The notes under the pieces: model-generated
Told to the model about the DNA's origin: nothing
What the model saw: the letters and a program-made list of their open reading frames with translations, nothing else
Database searches by the model: none
Assembly: GCF_037414475.1 (NCBI RefSeq)
Contig: NZ_CP147913.1
Span: 3,224,001 to 3,288,000, forward strand
Source: Myxococcus stipitatus
Lineage (GTDB): Bacteria; Myxococcota; Myxococcia; Myxococcales; Myxococcaceae
Direction: 5' to 3'
DNA: 64,000 nt
Made by a program: the position numbers and the translations under genes
Shown here: positions 26,855-35,622 of the stretch, piece by piece
Layout: each line of letters begins with the position of its first letter
How positions within the stretch are numbered: the first letter of the stretch is position 1

Positions 26855-29800
26855 TCAGGCGAGCAGCCGGACCTCCGGGGCGCAAGGGATTCCCAGGTCA
26901 CCATCCACCACCAGCCGGCTGCGGCCACCGCCCTGCTTCACCACGCGCACCTGCACGCCGATGCGCTCGGCCAGGCCGGAGACGTGGGAGATGATGCCCA
27001 CCTGCCGGCCCGTGGCCTGGAGCGCGTCGAGCGTGGCCAACGCCACCTCCAGCGTCTCCGGGTCCAGCGTGCCGAAGCCCTCGTCGATGAAGAGGGTCTC
27101 CACCTGCGTCGTCTCAGACGAGAGCGACGCGAGCCCCAGCGCGAGCGCCAGCGAGACGAGGAAGCTCTCACCACCGGACAGGCTGGCCACGCCGCGCACC
27201 TCGTCACCCATGTCTCCGTCGACCACCTGGAGGTCCAGGTCGTGTCCGGGCACACGCATCAGGCGGTAGCGCCGCGCCAGCTCTTGAAGGTGCGCGTTGG
27301 CGTGGAGCAGCAGGGCATCCAGCGTGAGGCTCTGGGCGAACACCTTGAAGCGCTTGCCGTCGTGCGAGCCAATCAAGTCGCTCAACGTCTTCCAGACCTC
27401 GCCCGCGCGCCTGCGGTCCGCGAGCGCCTGGGCCTCGCTTCCGTGGCGCGCTCGGGCCGCGTCATCCGCCTCCAGCCTGGCACGCAGGAGCGCCTCGGCG
27501 CGGCGGCGGACCTCCACGTCCGCGCGCAGCTGCTCGCGGGCTGAAGCGGCCTCGGCCTCCGACAAGGCGGGAGCACCACTCGCCTCGTGAGCCGCCTTGC
27601 GCGCCCGCCGCTCCTCGAGCACCGCGCGGGCATGGGCCAGCGCCTCCTTCAACGCGGTCAGCGCCCGGGCCTCCGCCTCGCACCACGCGGCGTCGTGCGC
27701 GAGCAGTCCCTGAACGGTCTCCAGCGAGACACCTTGCGCGGACAGGCGCCGCTCCAGGTCCACTCGAGCGGCGTCGCGAGCGTCCAGCGCGACCTTCAGG
27801 ACCCGCGTCGCGTCCTCCACGCGGGCCAGCGCCACCCCCTCGGACTGCCTCGCGGACTCGGCCGACTGGCGGGACTTCTCGTACGTGGCCTCCGCGGACT
27901 CGAGCGCGTGACGGAGCTCCGCGCGGACCTCGTCGGTGGGGCGTCCGTCGAGGAGCGTGGCGCGGGCACGGGTGGCTTCGTCGCGCGTCTTCTCCTTGAG
28001 CACCGCCGTCGTCGCGTCCTCCTTGGCGCGGCGGGCGCTCACGTCCAACAAGCCTTGAGCGTGGGCGCGGTGCCGCTGCTCTTCGTCGGCGCGCTCCTTG
28101 GCCTTCTGGACGATGTCCTCGCGCTCCTTCCACATGAACACGCGCTTGCCGCACTTCTGGCGGAAGTCCGCGGGGGCCGCCTCCAGCTTCGCTTCCCATC
28201 CAGCGTCCGCGTGGAAGACGGGTGCCATCTCCGTGAGCACCTGGCGCACCGTCGTCTCCGCCGCGTCCAACCGGGCGAGCGACTCCTTGAGGGTTCCCTC
28301 CGCGCGGGTGAACGACTCCTCCGCGCGCCGGAGCGCATCGGCGGCATGCTCGCGCCGGGTGCGTTGAGTCTCCAGCGCCGCGCGGGCCTCACGCGCCGCG
28401 CGGGCCTGCCCCTCCGCGGCCTCCTCCTCCCCCTTCAACGCGGACAGCCGCGCCTTCAGCTCCGTGGCCATGGCCTCCAGCCAGTGGCCCGACTCGGTCG
28501 AGGCGCCGTCCTCGGGAGGAGCCGCGGCGTCGCTCACCTGCCGCCACTTCTCGCGGCCCCGTCCCCACGTCTCGCGGTGCTCCGAACACCGCGCCGCCGC
28601 GCCCTCACGCCGTGCCTCGGCTTGTGTGACTCGCGCCAGGGCAGAGGCCTGCCTCGCGCTCGCGGAGACCTCCGCGCGTGAGCACTCCGCCCGCTGCGCC
28701 TCCAGCGTCTCCACTCGCGCCGCGGACTCCGCCACCAGTCCCGCCAGCGCCGGAACCTCGTGCCGATAGGGATGCTCCGTCGCGCCACACAGCGGACACG
28801 CTTCACCCTCGCGCAGCAAGGCCCGCTGCGCCGCGTGCCCCTGCGTCGCCTCCGCGACCGACAGCGCCCGGCGGGCCTCCTTCAGCGCCGCCTCCCCCTC
28901 CAACCTCCGGACCTCCGCCTCGCGCACCGCCACCGACGCGGCCTCGACCTCACTCCTCGCGGCCTGGGCCTCCCGCTCGACCTCACGCGCCTCGGCCTCT
29001 CCCGCGCACAGTCCCTGCCGCGCGGCCTCCAACCCTCGCAGCGTCTCCTGCCGCGTGAGCAGCGACTCGCGCAGCACACGACGCTCCACGCCCGTCCCCT
29101 CCCCCAGCGCCGCCTCGGCGTGGGTCGCCGCGGCTTGGGCGCGTGCCTCCGCCTCCACCTCCGCGTCCCGCTCCTCACGCCTCAGCCGAGAAGCCTCGCG
29201 CAGCCGGTCCACCTCCCCGAGCAGCTTCTCCACTCCGGTCCGCGCCGTCTGCCCCTCGCCCAGCGCCACCTCGTACCGCTCCAGCTCACGCTGCCAGCGC
29301 GGCCACTCCTTCGCCAACGCCTCCCAATGCGCCTTCTCCACCAACCAGGCCCGCGCCCCCTCCCCCTTCGCCCGCGCCTCCTCCTCGCGAACCACCACCT
29401 CCTCGAGCACACTCCGAGCCTTCGCCGCCTCGGCCGCCGCCGCCCGAGCACGCCCACGCGCCTCCTCCGCGTCGCGCGCCGCCGCCACACACCGGGCATC
29501 CAGCTCCGCCGCTTCCTCCAATCGCGGAGCGGCCTCTTCCATCGCCGCCCGCGCCCCGCTCCTCCCCGCCTCCGCCGCCTGCAACGCCGACTGAAGCCGC
29601 GCCCACTTCTCCTTCGCCCCCTCCAGCTCCACCGCCCGCGCGCGAGACGCCGCCTCCGCCTCCTCCCACCGGCGCTCCGCCTCCCGCGCCCCCGTCACCG
29701 CGCCCCGGAAGGACTCCGCCGCGCGAACCTCCTCCAGCTTCCGCGCCCGGGGCGCCGCCCCCTCCAATGCCTCCGCCGCCCGAGCCTCCCGCGCCTGAGC

Positions 29801-30637
29801 CTCCCCCTGCGCCCCCACCAACGCCGCCCGCTCCGAGTGCCACGCCGCCGCGCCCTCCGCCTCCGCAAGGCGCGCCTCCACGCCCTTGCGCGCCTCCGCC
29901 TCCTCGACGAGCTTCCCCTCCGCCGCGCTCCGCTCCCCCGCCTCCATCAGCGCAATCGCCGCCAGCCCGCGCTCGCGCTGCGCCAACTCCTCCTGCTCCG
30001 CCTTGTTCTTCTCGTGCGCGGCCATCGACAGGCGGCTGTACACCTCCGTGCCCGTCATCCGCTCCAGCAGCTCCGCGCGCTCATTCGCGTCCGCCTTGAG
30101 GAAGGCCGCGAACTCTCCCTGCGCGAGCAGCGCCGAGCGGCGGAACTGGTCGAACGACAACCCCAGCCGCTCCTGGATGGCCGTCAGCACCTCGCCCTTG
30201 GTGCGGCCGAACTGCTGCCCCGACGCCACCTCCGTCAGGCTCATCTCCTGGGGCCTGAAGCGCCCCTCCGCGCGGCCTCGCGCGCGCCACACCGACCACC
30301 GCGCCCGGTAGCGCCGGCCATCCTTCCCCTGGAAGTCCACCTCCGCGAAGCCCTCGCCCGCGCCCCGGCGCAACATGCCGCGCACGTCGTACGCGGACAG
30401 CCGCGCCTCGTCCTCCTCGTCCGCGCGCCCCACCGGCACGCCTCCGCGCCCACCCAACCGGGGCGTCCGGTCGAACAACGCCAGACACAGCGCATCCAGG
30501 AGCGTGCTCTTCCCCGCCCCCGTCGCCCCCGTAATCGCGAACAGCCCCAGCCGGTCCAACGGCGGCCGGTCCAGCTCCAGCGCGAAGGTCCCCGCGAAGC
30601 TCGTGAGGTTGCTCCCCCGGATGCCGAGGATTCTCAT
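26855..30637 (-). CDS. sbcC: SbcC, ATPase subunit of the SbcCD nuclease
   Basis: A 1260-residue SMC/Rad50-like ATPase. Walker A GATGAGKST is at residues 37-45, and long Ala/Glu/Arg-rich coiled coils flank a zinc hook CPLC at 614-617. The C-terminal signature LSGGESFLVSLALALG and Walker B LFIDEGFGTLD complete the ATPase head. With SbcD it forms the complex that opens hairpins and processes DNA ends during repair. The start codon overlaps the sbcD stop by 4 nt. Its length is on the long side of the family because of the extended coiled coil. Confidence 0.96.
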   Translation of the reverse strand: MRILGIRGSNLTSFAGTFALELDRPPLDRLGLFAITGATGAGKSTLLDALCLALFDRTPRLGGRGGVPVGRADEEDEARLSAYDVRGMLRRGAGEGFAEVDFQGKDGRRYRARWSVWRARGRAEGRFRPQEMSLTEVASGQQFGRTKGEVLTAIQERLGLSFDQFRRSALLAQGEFAAFLKADANERAELLERMTGTEVYSRLSMAAHEKNKAEQEELAQRERGLAAIALMEAGERSAAEGKLVEEAEARKGVEARLAEAEGAAAWHSERAALVGAQGEAQAREARAAEALEGAAPRARKLEEVRAAESFRGAVTGAREAERRWEEAEAASRARAVELEGAKEKWARLQSALQAAEAGRSGARAAMEEAAPRLEEAAELDARCVAAARDAEEARGRARAAAAEAAKARSVLEEVVVREEEARAKGEGARAWLVEKAHWEALAKEWPRWQRELERYEVALGEGQTARTGVEKLLGEVDRLREASRLRREERDAEVEAEARAQAAATHAEAALGEGTGVERRVLRESLLTRQETLRGLEAARQGLCAGEAEAREVEREAQAARSEVEAASVAVREAEVRRLEGEAALKEARRALSVAEATQGHAAQRALLREGEACPLCGATEHPYRHEVPALAGLVAESAARVETLEAQRAECSRAEVSASARQASALARVTQAEARREGAAARCSEHRETWGRGREKWRQVSDAAAPPEDGASTESGHWLEAMATELKARLSALKGEEEAAEGQARAAREARAALETQRTRREHAADALRRAEESFTRAEGTLKESLARLDAAETTVRQVLTEMAPVFHADAGWEAKLEAAPADFRQKCGKRVFMWKEREDIVQKAKERADEEQRHRAHAQGLLDVSARRAKEDATTAVLKEKTRDEATRARATLLDGRPTDEVRAELRHALESAEATYEKSRQSAESARQSEGVALARVEDATRVLKVALDARDAARVDLERRLSAQGVSLETVQGLLAHDAAWCEAEARALTALKEALAHARAVLEERRARKAAHEASGAPALSEAEAASAREQLRADVEVRRRAEALLRARLEADDAARARHGSEAQALADRRRAGEVWKTLSDLIGSHDGKRFKVFAQSLTLDALLLHANAHLQELARRYRLMRVPGHDLDLQVVDGDMGDEVRGVASLSGGESFLVSLALALGLASLSSETTQVETLFIDEGFGTLDPETLEVALATLDALQATGRQVGIISHVSGLAERIGVQVRVVKQGGGRSRLVVDGDLGIPCAPEVRLLA

Positions 30638-31881
30638 GACGCCTCCTCCTGCACCTGGGTCAGCAGCGTGTGGAAGGACTCCAGCAACACCTCGGAGGGA
30701 GGCTCCTCGTAGTCCCGCGCATACCGCGCCCGGAAGACATCCTCCGGCGTGCGCTCACGCAACGACAAGAGCGCGGGCCCCGTCTCCGCCAACGCGCCCC
30801 CCGTGCCGGTGTACGCGGGCGTCAGCTTCACCAGCCGCGCCGCGCGCCCCTCCAGCGCCTTCTCCACCTTCTGCCGCAGCGAAGGCTCCGGCCGAGGCAG
30901 CGACACGCACACCTCCAGGTAGGGCCGCCGCCACTCCGGCATCTCCTCGTCCAACGCGGGCAACGCCTCCAACAGCGCCACCACCTCGTCCAGCACCGCC
31001 GCGTCCCGCGCGGGCACCCGCACCATCTCCGCCCGCCGCGGCACGGGTACCGACTCCACGCGCTCGAGCACCTCCCCCTTCAATTCCACCAGCAACACCT
31101 GATGCCGGTAGCCCGCCTCCGACAGCGACAGCGGCAACGGTGAACCGCTGTAGCGGACCCCCTCCCGCCCACCCACGCGCTGCGCCTTGTGCAGATGTCC
31201 CAGCGCCGCGTACGCCACGTCCTCCGGGAACAGGTCCACGGGCAACGCGTGCTGGTTGCCTCCCAGGATCTTCCGCTCGCTGAGCTCCGACAGCTCCGAG
31301 CCCGTCATGTAGCAATGGCCCATGGCCACCAGCGCCTGCCCCGGCTGACGCCGATGCCTCGCGGCCCCCAGCACCTCCGAGTACACCGCGCGGACACCCT
31401 CCACCAACCGGTCCCCCACGTCCTCGCGCAAGGGAGGCAGGTCCGACGGCCGCAGGTACGGCACCGCCGCCACCCACGCGCCCACCTGCCCCTTCGCGTC
31501 GTGCACCGGCACCAGCAGCCGCGCCAGGTCCACCCCGCCGTCCACGCGAGGCAGCCCGCCCACCACCTTCACCCCCAACGCCGCGAACAGCGGGTCCGGA
31601 GCATCCAGCCGCGCCGCCGAGTCATGGTTGCCACCAATCACCACCACATCCAACCGGGGCAGCCGACGGCGGGCCTTCGCGATGAACTGGTACCAGGCCG
31701 CCTGCGCCTCCGCGCTCGGATTGGACGTGTCGAAGATGTCGCCGGCCACCAGCAGCGCATCCACCGCCTGGGCCTCGAGCGTGTCCAGCAGCCACTCCAG
31801 GAACGCGCCGTGCTCCGCCTCGCGCGAGACGTCGTACAGCGTGTGTCCCAGATGCCAGTCCGACGTGTGCAGCAAGCGCAT
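30634..31881 (-). CDS. sbcD: SbcD, nuclease subunit of the SbcCD complex
   Basis: A 415-residue Mre11-type metallophosphoesterase: DWHLGH near residue 8, AGDIFD near 50, GGNHDS near 85, and the GHCYMTG and GHLHKAQ metal-ligand blocks. The ATG at 31881 was chosen because MRLLHTSDWHLGH is the canonical SbcD N-terminus; the longer open frame upstream is spurious. It precedes and overlaps sbcC by 4 nt. The 225 bases upstream are shared with a divergent membrane protein gene. Confidence 0.96.
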   Translation of the reverse strand: MRLLHTSDWHLGHTLYDVSREAEHGAFLEWLLDTLEAQAVDALLVAGDIFDTSNPSAEAQAAWYQFIAKARRRLPRLDVVVIGGNHDSAARLDAPDPLFAALGVKVVGGLPRVDGGVDLARLLVPVHDAKGQVGAWVAAVPYLRPSDLPPLREDVGDRLVEGVRAVYSEVLGAARHRRQPGQALVAMGHCYMTGSELSELSERKILGGNQHALPVDLFPEDVAYAALGHLHKAQRVGGREGVRYSGSPLPLSLSEAGYRHQVLLVELKGEVLERVESVPVPRRAEMVRVPARDAAVLDEVVALLEALPALDEEMPEWRRPYLEVCVSLPRPEPSLRQKVEKALEGRAARLVKLTPAYTGTGGALAETGPALLSLRERTPEDVFRARYARDYEEPPSEVLLESFHTLLTQVQEEAS

Positions 31882-32106
31882 CCCGCGTTCACCCTCCCTC
31901 AACCCCACGGCCCCCAGGCCGGCCAGCAGCCTGCTCCGGGGATGCCGTCCGCACCAAGCGCCGGGCGCCTGCTCCCTTACACGCTCCCTCTGACATTGGG
32001 GCAAGTGTCTGGAATCCCGCGCCTTTTCCACGCGCTCGGGCCTCGCACGTCGTGAAAGCCTGGAGGACCCACGAGGGCGACTGGCCGCACCGGGCCCGTC
32101 AGGGGG

Positions 32107-32763
32107 ATGATTCCATTCATGTACGTCGAACCTCTCCTGGCGGGCACATTCCTGGTGCTGGCGGTCATCTGCGCCCTGGCGGTCTGGTACAAGGTCCGCC
32201 AGATACGGACGATACGGGCGGCGTGGCGCGCCTTCGCGGCGAGCCGTGGCTGGAGCTACGCCGAGCCCGACCGTCTCATCGAGGTCCAGGGGCTGCACCG
32301 CGGACGCCAGGTCTCCGTCGCCACCGAGCGCAGGGGCTCGGGCCGGTTCCTCAACTACGTGGTGGTGATGCGAGTGGACCTGAGCGACGTCCTCCCGAAC
32401 CACCTGCATCTGGAGAGCGAGCGCCTCAGGGACGTGCTCCACACGTGGCTCGGGCAACCGGATGAGAAGGTGGGCGACCCGGCCTTGGACTCCGCGCTGC
32501 ACATGAAGAACGTCGACCCCATGGTGAGGACGTTGCTCGGCGAGGACCCGGTGCGTGAGCACCTGCTGCGAGCCCACCGGGCCTACACGCGCATCTCGCT
32601 CATCGGGGGCCTGCTGGAGGCGGAACACCCGACCGTCCCCGCGGCCACCTTCGCGATGGAGGAGCAACTGGCCCCGGCGCTCGCCCTCGCGGACGTCCTG
32701 GAGACGGCGACGGTTCAAACCGCCGCCCCCAGGACACATGGTCCTCAGCGGGAGCGAGGCTGA
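32107..32763 (+). CDS. Hypothetical membrane-anchored protein
   Basis: A 218-residue protein with a single N-terminal membrane helix (residues 7-27, LLAGTFLVLAVICALAVWY) followed by a cytoplasmic-type domain of about 190 residues. A segment reading GWSYAEPDRLIEVQG..RGRQV recalls DUF3137-like proteins, but I would not assign it. Its last 19 nt overlap the last 19 nt of the convergent gene ending at 32745; the Arg/Gln-rich tail may be read-through sequence beyond an older stop. Function unknown. Confidence 0.6.
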   Translation: MIPFMYVEPLLAGTFLVLAVICALAVWYKVRQIRTIRAAWRAFAASRGWSYAEPDRLIEVQGLHRGRQVSVATERRGSGRFLNYVVVMRVDLSDVLPNHLHLESERLRDVLHTWLGQPDEKVGDPALDSALHMKNVDPMVRTLLGEDPVREHLLRAHRAYTRISLIGGLLEAEHPTVPAATFAMEEQLAPALALADVLETATVQTAAPRTHGPQRERG

Positions 32764-35477
32764 CGCCGCCGCCGGACCATCGCCAGCACGGCCAGCGCGC
32801 CCCACGCCAGCGCGCCCACGGGCGCCGCGCCACATCCGCAGCCGCCTCCCGAGGGGAACGGCAGCGGTGGCGGCTCCCCAGCATCCGGCTCTCCCCCACC
32901 CGCGTCCGGCGGCCCCGCATCGGGTCGAGCCACCAGCTCGCAATCGCCGGTGCCCACGCACACCTTCACCTCGGCCTCGGCGCGATTCCCCCGCGTATCC
33001 ACCACGACGAAGCGCACCCGGTGGCCTCCCGGTGCCAGGTCCGTCGTGTCCCAGCGGTTGTGCTCGCCGCCGAAGTGGAAGTGATTGTCCGTGCGCTCGT
33101 CGACGTAGCGACGCTCGTCGTCCACGTAGAACTCCGCATGGGTGCAGCCTACGTCGTCCTCGCAGTCACCGTAGAACTCAGCGGATGCGCCAGACACGCG
33201 CTCCTCCGGCCTGGGCTGCGTGAGCTTCGCGACCGGCGGGTCGTCCTGCTTCACCGTGAGGGAGAACGCCTGCGTCGCCTCCGGAGCCACGCCATTGGTC
33301 ACCCGCACCGCGACGTCCACTGTCATCGCCGTGGTGGGGGTCCACGAGATGAGGCCCGAGGCCGCGCCAATCGTCATGCCCGGCGGTGAAGCCGTGAGTG
33401 AGTACGTGGCGGCGGGACGGGCTCGCGCCTCCACATCGTAGCGATAGGGATTGCCCACCACTGCCTGGGTGATGGCGGTGGAGGTGATGACGGGCGCCAG
33501 GTCGTTCGTGTCCTGCTCCCTCGCCGTCACCGTGCGCGAGTCGAGCCCCGTGACGGAGACGGTGAAGGTGGCTTCTCCATCCAGGTTGTCCGCATCCGCG
33601 GCGGCCGCCAGCGTCACCGTCTGTGGTGTGCTCCAGTTGGTCGGCGTGAAGGTCAGCGACGCGCCGGACTGCACGGTCAGGTCCGCGTCGCCCGTGGTGC
33701 GCGCCACGTTCACCGTGACGTTGCGCGCCGGAGCGCGGGAGAGCGACACGTCGAACGTCGCGGTACCCCCCTCGATGACGTCGAGGTTGCTCGACGAGAG
33801 CAGCACCTGCGCGGAGTTGTCCTCGATGGTCGTCGCCACGACGGACTCCGGCGTGAGGCCGCTCGAGGACACCGTGAAGGTGGCCGTGTCCTGCACCGCG
33901 TCGTCGTCCTCCAGCGCCTCCAGCGTCACCACGCGAGGGATGTGCCAGTCATCCGGCGTGAAGGTGAAGGTCGCGTTGCCAGAGAGGCGCAGGTCCGTGC
34001 TTCCACCCGGGGCGCGGTAGACATCCACCACCACGGAGCCCGTGGGAGCCTGCGCCAGCCGCACGGTGAAGGTGGCTCGGCCGCCTTCCACGACGCGAGG
34101 ATGAAGCCCCGTCACCACCAGCCGCTGACCCGTGGTGGTCGGGACGATGCGGCGCAGGCGGCCACCCGACACGCCGATGGTGTACAGCGCGCCATCCGGG
34201 CCCACCGCCGCGTCGACGTACGACGTGAAGCTGGTCCCCCACAGGTCCACCGTCGCCACGGTGTTGTCCGCCGCCAGCGTGGCGCGCATGAAATTGGCGG
34301 AGTTGTAGTCCCCGAAGAAGTAGTTGCCGCGGTACTCCGGTGGGAACAGCGTGGCGTCGTAGAAGACGCCGCCATTCATGCAGCCGCCCAGATTCTGCGT
34401 CCTCGCCGAGCCACCGCCGCTGCTCGCGTCCGCCACCCCCGCCTGCGCCACCGTGAAGGTCGTCGCGCTCGGGGTGCTGGCGACGTAGAAGTCTCCGTTG
34501 AAGGACCCATCCGCCACTCCGGCGAGGGTGAGCTTCTCGCCCTTGCGGAAGCCATGGGTGGCGGTGGTGGTGAAGGTGGAGACGCCGCCCGCGCGCACGG
34601 CGCCGTTCGCGGTGAGGGTGCGCTCGTCCGCGCCATTGGTGCGGTACTTGATGACAGGAGTGATGTAGTTGTTCGTGGACGGTTGGTTGTTCTCGTAGTC
34701 GTTGTAGCCCGCGTGCTCCCCGCGCTTCACCACGAAGGTCTGCTCGTAGCCGGTGCCCACCACGTTGACCCACAAGAGGCCGGTGCTCGGCTGGAAGGTC
34801 AAGGTGAACGGGTTGCGAAAGCCCCGCGCCCAGATGCGCTCGTTGTTGGGGCCCACGCCGTCATTGAAAGGGTTGTCATTGACCGGCGAGCCATCCCTGT
34901 TCACCCGGCTCACCTTGGCCGCCAGCGACGTGAGGTCCGCGTCCACGCCCGTGCCGTTGCCCAGGTCGCCAATGGCGAAGTACAGCTTGCCGTCCGGCCC
35001 GAAGCCCAGGGCACCACCATCGTGGTTCTCTCCTCGCGTGGGCAGCCCCGAGACAATCACCGTGCGCGCCGCGCCCGCGCCGTTGATATCCGTGTAGCGG
35101 ACAATCTGCTGCTCCGTCGCGGAGACGGTGACGAAGATGTAGACGTAGCGGTTGATGATGTAGTTCGGGTCGAACGCGATGCCGATGACGCCGCACTCGC
35201 TGTTCGTATGAACCACCGTCTCCTTGGCGAACAGGCGGGTCACCAGCGTGGTGCCGCCCGCCGTCGTCGTCTGCGGCAAGCCGTTGCTTGTCGCCACCAC
35301 CCGCACGTCGCCCGTCTTGATGGTGACGAACAAGCGTCCGGAGCCATCCGGTGCCCAGGCCAGCCCCGTCGCCTGGCTCAAGTCATTCGAGGTGTAGACC
35401 GTCTCGGCGAAGCCCGAGGGGACCGCGGCCAAGGCGGGCGATGCGAGCAAGAGCAACAAGGTCAGCAGTTGGCGCAT
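32745..35477 (-). CDS. Surface glucose/sorbosone dehydrogenase-like protein with MYXO-CTERM tail
   Basis: A 910-residue secreted protein. The signal peptide ends at ALAAVPSGF. The six-bladed PQQ sugar-dehydrogenase-like propeller spans roughly residues 20-470 (LAWAPDGSGRLFVT, GENHDGGALGFGPDGKLY, YRGNYFFGDY). Calx-beta/cadherin-like repeats follow at about 480-690, then a putative Ig domain near 700-785 and a second Ig-like domain to about 870. The C-terminus is a MYXO-CTERM signal: GGCGCG, a hydrophobic helix, then RRRR. Such proteins are cut by a myxosortase and placed on the outer surface. An insertion of about 60 residues sits inside the propeller between YRTNG and CMNGG. The substrate is unknown. 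Confidence 0.87.
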   Translation of the reverse strand: MRQLLTLLLLLASPALAAVPSGFAETVYTSNDLSQATGLAWAPDGSGRLFVTIKTGDVRVVATSNGLPQTTTAGGTTLVTRLFAKETVVHTNSECGVIGIAFDPNYIINRYVYIFVTVSATEQQIVRYTDINGAGAARTVIVSGLPTRGENHDGGALGFGPDGKLYFAIGDLGNGTGVDADLTSLAAKVSRVNRDGSPVNDNPFNDGVGPNNERIWARGFRNPFTLTFQPSTGLLWVNVVGTGYEQTFVVKRGEHAGYNDYENNQPSTNNYITPVIKYRTNGADERTLTANGAVRAGGVSTFTTTATHGFRKGEKLTLAGVADGSFNGDFYVASTPSATTFTVAQAGVADASSGGGSARTQNLGGCMNGGVFYDATLFPPEYRGNYFFGDYNSANFMRATLAADNTVATVDLWGTSFTSYVDAAVGPDGALYTIGVSGGRLRRIVPTTTGQRLVVTGLHPRVVEGGRATFTVRLAQAPTGSVVVDVYRAPGGSTDLRLSGNATFTFTPDDWHIPRVVTLEALEDDDAVQDTATFTVSSSGLTPESVVATTIEDNSAQVLLSSSNLDVIEGGTATFDVSLSRAPARNVTVNVARTTGDADLTVQSGASLTFTPTNWSTPQTVTLAAAADADNLDGEATFTVSVTGLDSRTVTAREQDTNDLAPVITSTAITQAVVGNPYRYDVEARARPAATYSLTASPPGMTIGAASGLISWTPTTAMTVDVAVRVTNGVAPEATQAFSLTVKQDDPPVAKLTQPRPEERVSGASAEFYGDCEDDVGCTHAEFYVDDERRYVDERTDNHFHFGGEHNRWDTTDLAPGGHRVRFVVVDTRGNRAEAEVKVCVGTGDCELVARPDAGPPDAGGGEPDAGEPPPLPFPSGGGCGCGAAPVGALAWGALAVLAMVRRRRQPRSR

Positions 35478-35622
35478 GCGTCCAGGATACCGTACGCACG
35501 AGACAGACCCGGCGCGTCATCCTCTCACCGCCCCTGGCTCACACTCCCGCCCATTTCTTTCAACACGGCTGTGTCATTCGTACAGCGGTGGCTCCATGAC
35601 ACGGAGCTTTCCCCGGAGACAC

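Noticed and set aside
28760..30712. Long rightward open frames over sbcC and similar ones over 35476-37593, 45053-46918 and 54033-57065
   Set aside because: All are antisense shadows of well-supported genes with biased composition (Pro/Arg/His/Gln-rich) and no recognisable domains.
31882..32961. Upstream extension of the sbcD reading frame by 360 codons
   Set aside because: The canonical SbcD start MRLLHTSDWHLGH is at 31881; the extension overlaps a divergent gene and looks non-coding.
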